Positions 58,081-64,000 of a stretch of 64,000 nt of DNA are shown piece after piece; positions within the stretch are counted from its first letter, which is position 1; each line of letters starts with the position of its first letter. Source of the stretch: Niastella koreensis GR20-10. GTDB lineage: Bacteria > Bacteroidota > Bacteroidia > Chitinophagales > Chitinophagaceae. The translations under genes were made by a program, and so were the position numbers. The stretch spans positions 5,530,744 through 5,594,743 of the forward strand of contig NC_016609.1 of the NCBI RefSeq assembly GCF_000246855.1. The letters run 5' to 3'. The notes below the pieces were generated by a model. The model was given only the letters and a program-made list of their open reading frames with translations, had not been told where the DNA came from and searched no databases.

Positions 58081-58587
58081 ATGAAGCGAATAGGATTGAT
58101 ATCTGATACGCACGGCTTTCTGGACGACGCAGTTTTCAAACACTTTGATAACTGCGACGAGATCTGGCATGCCGGTGATTTCGGGAATATCGCCCTCGCT
58201 AATAAACTGGCCGGTTTTAAACCTTTAAAAGGGGTTTATGGGAATATCGATGGCCAGGACATTCGCTCCGTATACCCGGAAAAATTACGCTTTACCTGCG
58301 AAGGTGTGAACGTTTATATGATCCACATTGGCGGCTACCCACCCAAATACAATACCGAAGTAAAAAAAGAACTCACCGCCAACCCGCCGCAACTGTTTAT
58401 CTGCGGACACTCTCATATTCTTAAAGTGATGTTCGACGACAAACTTCAATGCCTGCACATGAACCCCGGCGCCGCAGGCAACCAGGGTTGGCATAAAATT
58501 AGAACCTTGATTCGCTTTGTTATTGATGGTAATAATATGAAGGATTGTGAAGTGATTGAATTAGGCAAACGGATTCTTAGTTCATAG
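58081..58587 (+). CDS. YfcE-type metallophosphoesterase
   Basis: 168 residues. Metal-site motifs ISDTHGF, WHAGDFGN, VYGNIDGQD, FICGHSHI and HMNPGAAG are all present in the MJ0936/YfcE order. Such enzymes hydrolyse phosphodiesters in vitro; the natural substrate is unknown. Likely co-transcribed with the SRPBCC gene. Confidence 0.9.
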   Translation: MKRIGLISDTHGFLDDAVFKHFDNCDEIWHAGDFGNIALANKLAGFKPLKGVYGNIDGQDIRSVYPEKLRFTCEGVNVYMIHIGGYPPKYNTEVKKELTANPPQLFICGHSHILKVMFDDKLQCLHMNPGAAGNQGWHKIRTLIRFVIDGNNMKDCEVIELGKRILSS

Positions 58588-58710
58588 TTCAAAGTTCCGA
58601 GTTCAGAGTTCCCAGTTCAGAGTTTCCAGTTCCGCGCAGGAGTGTATTGCTTTCTGCTTTCAGCTTTTGGCTTTCAGCTTGTATTCGGCTTGCAGCTTGC
58701 AGCTTTTTAC
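58585..58710. repeat. Reiterated GTTCAGAGTTC and GCTTTCAGCTTT spacer
   Basis: 58592-58633 reiterates CAAAGTTCCGAGTTCAGAGT words; 58640-58705 reiterates TGTATTGCTTTCTGCTTTCA and CGGCTTGCAGCTTGCAGC words. Reaches the chitinase stop codon. Confidence 0.75.
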
Positions 58711-59832
58711 CTACTGCCCACTTACTTTCATCTTCTCTTCATAAATAGCATCAAGCAGCCCGCCACTATAAGCATCTTCTCCCAATTGCCAGAACATAAT
58801 TCCATTGAGCTTTTTATCCTTTGCATAAGCTGTTTTCAGCTGCATGGACCTGGTATCGTCGTAGGTTACAAATAGTTTTTGTGCAGCATTATACATCCAG
58901 GGTGCATTGGCAACAGGGTCCCAGTGGTATACAAATCCACTATCTGCTGATAACAGTTGGGTAAATGCTTTAAAAGGCACCCCACGTTTGAATTTACCCG
59001 CCTGGTATAAGCCATTATTTACACTGTCTACATTTTCAAAAATGCGGGCATAAAAGGCAGCGCCAATCACCAGTTTATTTTTAGGCACCCCAATTGAATC
59101 GAGGTAGTGAATAACATTATCGGTTGATTCTTTTTGTTGCGGCGTAGAATACAATGGCGTATGATGGCCGGTAACCTGGCTAAACCCATTGATGAGGTCG
59201 TATGTCATTAAGTTTACCCGGTTACACACCTTCATCACTTTTTTCCATTCAATGGATTGTTCGAGGAAAGAGGTAAAACCGCCGGCAGCAAAACTGATCT
59301 CATGCTTTTTACCAATGGCCTTGCGCAGCTGTTGCACCAGTTGCGTAAAATTGGGTTTATCGGCAGGCGTAAACTGGTGACCGGGATAGCCAGAAATGGC
59401 AGGGTATTCCCAATCCAGGTCAATACCATCGGCATTGAAATAATCAAGCAGGTTCTTTACAGATTGAGAAAATTCATTTCGTCCGTTTTCATCGCTGAAG
59501 ACCCGGGAGCAGGTTTCGCAGCCACCCCAACCGCCCAGGGACAGTAAGACCTTTAATTGGGGATTCCTGGCTTTTAATGATACCAGCTTTTGAATAATTA
59601 AACTGTCCCGCGCATTGTCAACAACCAGCTGGTTGCCTTTTAAATGACAAAAACTAAAGATGATATGCGTCAGCTTTTCAACCGCAAAGCTATCCACCTG
59701 TTCTGCCGGACCAAAATAATAAGCTATAACAGCAATTGATTGTCCTTTTTTGGCTTTTTTTTCCGGAGGTGCTGAAAATACATTGGCGCAAACAGCAATC
59801 AGTAACAAGGTTGAAATCGCAAAGCGGGTCAT
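58711..59832 (-). CDS. GH18 chitinase-like glycosidase
   Basis: 373 residues from ATG 59832; signal peptide MTRFAISTLLLIAVCANVFSAPP. The GH18 motif DGIDLDWEYP gives catalytic E142 with D138 and D140; SxGG appears as LLSLGGWGGCET, and YDL and FWQLGEDAYSGGLLDAI at the end match the barrel. It hydrolyses beta-1,4-GlcNAc chains by substrate-assisted catalysis. It has no carbohydrate-binding or T9SS domain, so it is periplasmic or secreted by another route. A hairpin adjoins its start codon. Confidence 0.9.
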   Translation of the reverse strand: MTRFAISTLLLIAVCANVFSAPPEKKAKKGQSIAVIAYYFGPAEQVDSFAVEKLTHIIFSFCHLKGNQLVVDNARDSLIIQKLVSLKARNPQLKVLLSLGGWGGCETCSRVFSDENGRNEFSQSVKNLLDYFNADGIDLDWEYPAISGYPGHQFTPADKPNFTQLVQQLRKAIGKKHEISFAAGGFTSFLEQSIEWKKVMKVCNRVNLMTYDLINGFSQVTGHHTPLYSTPQQKESTDNVIHYLDSIGVPKNKLVIGAAFYARIFENVDSVNNGLYQAGKFKRGVPFKAFTQLLSADSGFVYHWDPVANAPWMYNAAQKLFVTYDDTRSMQLKTAYAKDKKLNGIMFWQLGEDAYSGGLLDAIYEEKMKVSGQ

Positions 59833-59838
59833 CTGGTT

Positions 59839-59874
59839 GGGTGTTTTATAGTTGTAATGTACAACCAAACACCC
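59839..59874 (-). promoter_or_regulatory. Hairpin directly before the chitinase start
   Basis: GGGTGTTT (59839-59846) pairs with AAACACCC (59867-59874), and GTTGTA (59851-59856) with TACAAC (59860-59865) inside. The hairpin ends 6 bases before the ATG at 59832. Confidence 0.55.
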
Positions 59875-59929
59875 ATTCAATAATTGCCATTCGTAAAATT
59901 TAGCTCACTGGAATGCATAGAGTCGTTAC

Positions 59930-60051
59930 CAGTTCACTGTTCAGAGTTCAAAGTTTCAGGTTGGCGCGATGGCCTGCAGCTGTTTTTGTTGCCGCACAGC
60001 GGTGTATTTGCTTTCAGCTTTAAGCTTTAGGCTTTAGGCTTTCAGCTGGCT
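59930..60051. repeat. Reiterated GTTCAGAGTTC and TTTCAGCTTTAAGC spacer
   Basis: 59931-59960 carries GTTCACTGTTCAGAGTTCAA; 59963-60051 reiterates CAGCTTTAAGCTTTAGGC and shares GCGATGGCCTG with 6672-6682 and GTGTATTTGCTTTC with 58638. It reaches the porP stop codon. Confidence 0.75.
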
Positions 60052-61080
60052 TTAAAACCTCGGGCACATCACCTGGTCCCGGGCAGAATTGTTGCGATCA
60101 AAAAAGCCGATATATGATAAAGACAATTCAAAACCACCCCTGCTTTGGCTGGCGGTTGTTAATTGCGAAACATTTACATCATAACTCAACCCTACCGACA
60201 GAGAACGCATATCCACCTTTACAACAGGAATAAAGGCATCTTTATACCGCATGTAACCACCAAAACTTAAGATATAATTGGCGTCATCAACAAACTGGCC
60301 CGGGTTAATGGAATACATACCACCGGCAATCGTTTCCTTCTGTGTGCCCTGCATAGTATGATCGGCCTGTACGGTGAAATAAGAATAATCATCGATCACC
60401 CATTTTACACCTGCCGAAAAAACATACTTGGCGTTTAGCTGGGTAGTAGCATCGCGGTAGAAAGAGTTTTTAGGTTTATTTAAATGATGATAGGCAGCGC
60501 CTATAAACAGGCTGTTCTGGCTATTCATACCAAATGCAGTATTATAACTCATGCCCACCGATGCATCCCAGGTACTGAAATTGGGCACCGCAAATGTTTC
60601 GCCGGTAGCGCCTGTTGCATTATAACCGCCATTATACTGGTTGTTAGTGGTCATTTTGCTTATATCCAGGCTTTTGTGTACCAAACCGCCCATAAAGCCT
60701 AATGACAAATATTCTACTTTATCATTGCTTAATGATTTATGGTAATTCACCGCCGGCAGCACCTGGGTAGTAGCAAGGCCAACAGTGCCTGCCTTATCAA
60801 ACAAGGTTTGAATACCGGTAGTAATAAAATCATTGTTGGTCACCGGCAATTTCACCTCTGCATTCAACGAACCGGTGCGATAGGCTTTGGTAAAACTGTT
60901 CCATTGATCGCGGTAAACACCCTGCACCCTGATGTCGCCCGTAAAGATGCCCGCCAGGGAAGGATTGCGCAACAACGGCGCTTCAAAAAATTGTGAGAAG
61001 TGAAGGTCCTGGGCTTGCGTGGTAGCTATTGCAGCCACTGACGCCAGGCTTGTCATAATTGTTTTGAACAGGTTTTTCAT
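60052..61080 (-). CDS. PorP/SprF-family type IX secretion system membrane protein
   Basis: 342 residues from ATG 61080; signal peptide cut after AIATTQAQ. DLHFSQFFEAPLLRNPSLAGIF is the canonical PorP/SprF N-terminus, followed by amphipathic beta strands of an outer-membrane barrel. PorP/SprF proteins are paired with cargo bearing a gliding-type (type B) C-terminal domain and help its surface attachment; the preceding gene is exactly such a cargo. Family-typical end without a special tail. Confidence 0.92.
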   Translation of the reverse strand: MKNLFKTIMTSLASVAAIATTQAQDLHFSQFFEAPLLRNPSLAGIFTGDIRVQGVYRDQWNSFTKAYRTGSLNAEVKLPVTNNDFITTGIQTLFDKAGTVGLATTQVLPAVNYHKSLSNDKVEYLSLGFMGGLVHKSLDISKMTTNNQYNGGYNATGATGETFAVPNFSTWDASVGMSYNTAFGMNSQNSLFIGAAYHHLNKPKNSFYRDATTQLNAKYVFSAGVKWVIDDYSYFTVQADHTMQGTQKETIAGGMYSINPGQFVDDANYILSFGGYMRYKDAFIPVVKVDMRSLSVGLSYDVNVSQLTTASQSRGGFELSLSYIGFFDRNNSARDQVMCPRF

Positions 61081-61117
61081 AATTTGATATTGGTACTGGA
61101 TTATTATTGGATTTAAA

Positions 61118-61141
61118 CTGGTCAACTGGTCAACTTTCCAA
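61118..61141. repeat. GGTCAACTGGTCAAC words in the PKD-porP spacer
   Basis: Two tandem copies of CTGGTCAA inside a 61-base spacer; same family as 14900 and 15533. Confidence 0.55.
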
Positions 61142-64000
61142 CTATCTTATCAATGCAACGTTCCCTTTATACGGAACAATATTCGCGTTATCGCAATACA
61201 ACTCTACTATATACACATACACATCCATGTCGGCAATTTTGCCATTGATCTTTCCATCCCAGCCGGCATTCGGATCATTGGCATTGAAATCATGTTTTTC
61301 AAATACCGTTTGTCCCCACCGGTTAAAGATGCGTATAGAATGCACCACGTCAATGCCTTTCCCGCGCACATAGAACACATCGTTCATACCATCGCCATTG
61401 GGTGAAAAAGTATTCGGGATGAAATAGTTGTTGCCATTACAAACCGAAGTAATAGTTACATCATCCGATGCCGCGCACCCACCCTGGTTGGTTACGGTGA
61501 GGCGGTAGGTAACTGTGCCTTTTACATCAGCCTTTGGCGACACGCAATTGTTACAGCTAAGACCGGTTGCCGGCGTCCAGGTATAAGTGGTAACATCCTT
61601 TGAACCGGTAGCGCCCAATTGAACAGTGGTGCCGGTATTTACGGTAGTATCATTTCCGGCAAAAACGGTAGGTATTGGAAATACCGTGATCTGAACACTG
61701 CCCGTATCGGCAAAACAATTATCATTATCCCGGCCAACAACGGTATAAGTGGTGGTATGGTTAGGAGATGCTTTTGGCGAAGCGCTTCTTGCATTGTCCA
61801 ACCCCGCACTCGCCGTCCATTCATATTGGTCGGCGCCGGAAGCGCCCAGTTTTACCTGTTCACCGGTACAAATGGTATCACCCGGTTGCACCTGCATGGT
61901 AAAGGGCTGGCGTACCCGCACATTCACCGTGTCGCTTTTTACGCATCCGTGAACTGAGGTGCCGGTTACCACATAGCTGCTGTTATTAACCGGGTTTATC
62001 AGCGGACTGGCGCATTGTGTACAGGAAAGATCAGGGGTGGTGCTCCAGCTAAATTGTGAAGCGCCGGTTGCTTTTAGTTGTGCAGGCATACCACGGCATA
62101 CAAAAGTATCATTACCGGCAAACGTATTGGGCAGCGGCCAGATGTTCACATCATACCGGGCAGTATCAAAACAGAAACCCTGGTAAACCGTTTGCAATTG
62201 TACCTGGTAAGCACCAGCAGTGGAATAGTTTTGCGTAACTGCATTTGTATCACCGGCTGCCTGGCCATTACCAAACACCCAGTGTTTTACCAGGTTACTG
62301 GCATCACCAGTGATCTGGGCAATGAATGCCAACTGACCGGGCACACAGGCTTCTTTATCGCCGGTTATATTTACCGAGGGCGTTGCATATACTTTGATGG
62401 TATCGATCAATCGCGCCACATCTTTACATCCATTGGCGGTAGTAACCATATGCAATACGGTCAGCATAGCCGGCCCCCTGTTGAAAAAATGTTTCGGATT
62501 GGGCTGGGTGCTGAAGGTTCCATCGCCAAAATCCCACAGGTGTGATGCTATATAGTCATTGGCCACTGATTTGTCGGTGAACTGTACATACCCACTGTTA
62601 CAAACCTGGTAAGTGTCCATGGTTTCTTGTGCGGTAACACCAATTACATTGATGGTATCTGCACCAAGAACCGGCACCTGGCAACCATTGCTGTCAACCA
62701 GGATCATGCGTGGAACAAACTTACCGGCGAGGGTATAATTATACTGCATGGTTCCGGTAGTTGATGCCGTGGTATTGCCATCATTAAAATCCCAGATGAA
62801 CGATTTAACTTCATTTCCGGCGCCTGTAAATTGAACAGTAAGCGGTAAGCAACCCGTAGTGGGTGTATAATTGAATGTTCCGGTTGGTCCTTTTACTACT
62901 ATCTTTCTCGACAATGTGGCTATACAGCCACCAGGCGACGAAATAGTTTGTGTAGCCATAAACACGCCGGGAACGTTATAAAAGTGAACCGGGCTTTCGA
63001 GTGTTGAGGTAGAACCGTCGCCAAAATCCCAGCGAAGTGTTACATAATTTTTTGCTTCATTGGTAAAAGAAACCTGCAGAGGCGGGCAACTGCCAACGGA
63101 ATCAGATATCGTGAACCCGGCTATTGGGGTAGTGATCTTTATATATTCAACCCGTTTAACCGAATCGCGGCAACCTACCGGGTCGGCAATCAACAGGTTA
63201 ACGGTATACAAACCATCCTGTGTATACTGGTGCACCGGTGATAATTGATTCGTTGTATTACCATCGCCAAAATCCCAGGTGTATTGCAGGTTATCGCCGG
63301 TAGAACTGTTAGTGAAACTAACCGGCTTGCCAGGACAGGAACTGGTATCCGTTGTAGCAAACGCCGCTTTGGGATTTGAAACAATGATGGTGGTATTACC
63401 TGCTGTATTATCAGTACAACCTTTACTGTCAGTAATTCTTAATGAAACAATGTAAGTTCCACCGTTGTCATACAGATGACTAAACGGTCCTGCGGCCAGG
63501 GTTTCTTCTTTGCCATCGCCGTACGTCCACACCCATTTTACAATAGGATGCGTGCCGTCGGTAGCAGACAGATCGCGGAAGTTAGCCAGCTTTTCGATAC
63601 AGATCTTTTGTTGAACAGCATCAAAAGCCGATGATGGCCCGTTCACCTGGATGTATTGTTGTTTTACAGTTGAATCAATACAACCATTTACATCGGTATA
63701 AACAAGCGATACTTTGTACATGCCCGAACTGGTATACACATGGGAAACATCGCCGGGCACAGCGCTCATGGCGCCATCACCAAAATTCCATACCATACCG
63801 CTTACATACACCGGATCATAATTCTTTATAGTAAAGGCCACTCCATCGCCCTTACACAATTCTTTTTTATCGGCATCAAAATCAGGATGTTCATCAGCAA
63901 CAACCAGCATTTGCGACATACTGTCCACACATGCATCGTGGGTAACAATAAGCTGTATGCGGTAGGTACCTTTGGCAGCATAGCGGTGAACGGGCGACTG
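61142..64000 (-). CDS. Giant PKD-repeat protein with gliding-type T9SS C-terminal domain (partial)
   Basis: 952 residues are visible; the frame is open to the right edge, so the N-terminus is missing. At least seven PKD domains can be counted by their W-x-F/Y-G/N-D-G cores (VWNFGDG, VWTYGDG, TWDFGDG, RWDFGDG, IWDFNDG, LWDFGDG). Then come about three Ig-like segments with paired Cys (LSCTQCAS, LSCNNCVS) and the CHU_C/gliding-motility-associated end: IPNTFSPNGDGMNDVFYV ... IRIFNRWGQTVFEKHDF. It is exported by the T9SS and probably anchored through the PorP/SprF encoded next to it. Confidence 0.93.
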   Translation of the reverse strand, partial: QSPVHRYAAKGTYRIQLIVTHDACVDSMSQMLVVADEHPDFDADKKELCKGDGVAFTIKNYDPVYVSGMVWNFGDGAMSAVPGDVSHVYTSSGMYKVSLVYTDVNGCIDSTVKQQYIQVNGPSSAFDAVQQKICIEKLANFRDLSATDGTHPIVKWVWTYGDGKEETLAAGPFSHLYDNGGTYIVSLRITDSKGCTDNTAGNTTIIVSNPKAAFATTDTSSCPGKPVSFTNSSTGDNLQYTWDFGDGNTTNQLSPVHQYTQDGLYTVNLLIADPVGCRDSVKRVEYIKITTPIAGFTISDSVGSCPPLQVSFTNEAKNYVTLRWDFGDGSTSTLESPVHFYNVPGVFMATQTISSPGGCIATLSRKIVVKGPTGTFNYTPTTGCLPLTVQFTGAGNEVKSFIWDFNDGNTTASTTGTMQYNYTLAGKFVPRMILVDSNGCQVPVLGADTINVIGVTAQETMDTYQVCNSGYVQFTDKSVANDYIASHLWDFGDGTFSTQPNPKHFFNRGPAMLTVLHMVTTANGCKDVARLIDTIKVYATPSVNITGDKEACVPGQLAFIAQITGDASNLVKHWVFGNGQAAGDTNAVTQNYSTAGAYQVQLQTVYQGFCFDTARYDVNIWPLPNTFAGNDTFVCRGMPAQLKATGASQFSWSTTPDLSCTQCASPLINPVNNSSYVVTGTSVHGCVKSDTVNVRVRQPFTMQVQPGDTICTGEQVKLGASGADQYEWTASAGLDNARSASPKASPNHTTTYTVVGRDNDNCFADTGSVQITVFPIPTVFAGNDTTVNTGTTVQLGATGSKDVTTYTWTPATGLSCNNCVSPKADVKGTVTYRLTVTNQGGCAASDDVTITSVCNGNNYFIPNTFSPNGDGMNDVFYVRGKGIDVVHSIRIFNRWGQTVFEKHDFNANDPNAGWDGKINGKIADMDVYVYIVELYCDNANIVPYKGNVALIR

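Overview
The window is a chromosomal segment of a Bacteroidota bacterium, most likely a Chitinophagaceae member close to Niastella or Chitinophaga. This rests on type IX secretion C-terminal sorting domains, a PorP/SprF protein beside a PKD/gliding-type giant protein, Bacteroidota promoter elements (TAnnTTTG) in place of Shine-Dalgarno-led genes, a GH18 chitinase, and the gene content (Mpl, HupE/UreJ with M1 peptidase and DUF6702). No tRNA, rRNA, IS element, prophage or CRISPR array was found. The genes are densely packed, mostly housekeeping, and lie on both strands.

Layout. 1-4670: a partial EamA transporter, a polyprenol-phosphate mannosyltransferase-type enzyme, a DnaQ-like exonuclease, Mpl, and two small lipoproteins. 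4890-6556: an ECF sigma factor translationally coupled to a membrane protein that joins an anti-sigma-like N-terminus to a trypsin-like protease. 6700-18364: nucleotidyltransferase, PLP enzyme, lipB, RluD-type synthase, then def, ruvX, ubiA and a SpoU methyltransferase, and mutS. 18518-26876: T9SS cargo, DUF1624 membrane protein, gluconokinase, cysteine desulfurase, GlmM, methyltransferase. 26974-34687: LTA-synthase-like enzyme, PAP2, CNNM/CBS protein, DUF6702, HupE, M1 peptidase. 35113-40144: delta-60 T9SS cargo, MORN-like and TonB-C proteins, aroQ, carA. 40361-44270: infA-rpmJ-rpsM-rpsK-rpsD-rpoA-rplQ. 44471-47231: hypothetical protein, MFS exporter, small protein and TetR. 48429-55522: a TetR-TolC-HlyD-ABC-ABC-permease-permease operon. 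56004-64000: homogentisate dioxygenase, SRPBCC protein, phosphodiesterase, chitinase, PorP/SprF and a truncated PKD protein.

Regulation can be read directly in several places. Fifteen TAnnTTTG elements precede genes; at five of them (mutS, the SpoU methyltransferase, lipB, PAP2, TetR) the element ends only 5-7 bases before the start codon, so these mRNAs are probably leaderless. Each TetR gene has a matching pair of near-palindromic operators, one before tetR and one before the next gene. The drug-efflux operon resembles the CecR/YbhGFSR arrangement with its double ATPase split in two.

The most unusual content is non-coding. At 47371-47563 five 25-base dyads (AACTGAAA...TTTCAGTT) recur at exactly 42 bases, two variants alternating, followed by a decayed array of about 41-base period up to about 47775. 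Beyond that, most spacers consist of a few families of short, degenerate, reiterated words, several forming long inverted repeats. They sit between convergent genes from stop codon to stop codon, inside the ribosomal-protein operon and inside the efflux operon, and one has apparently been absorbed in frame into lipB.
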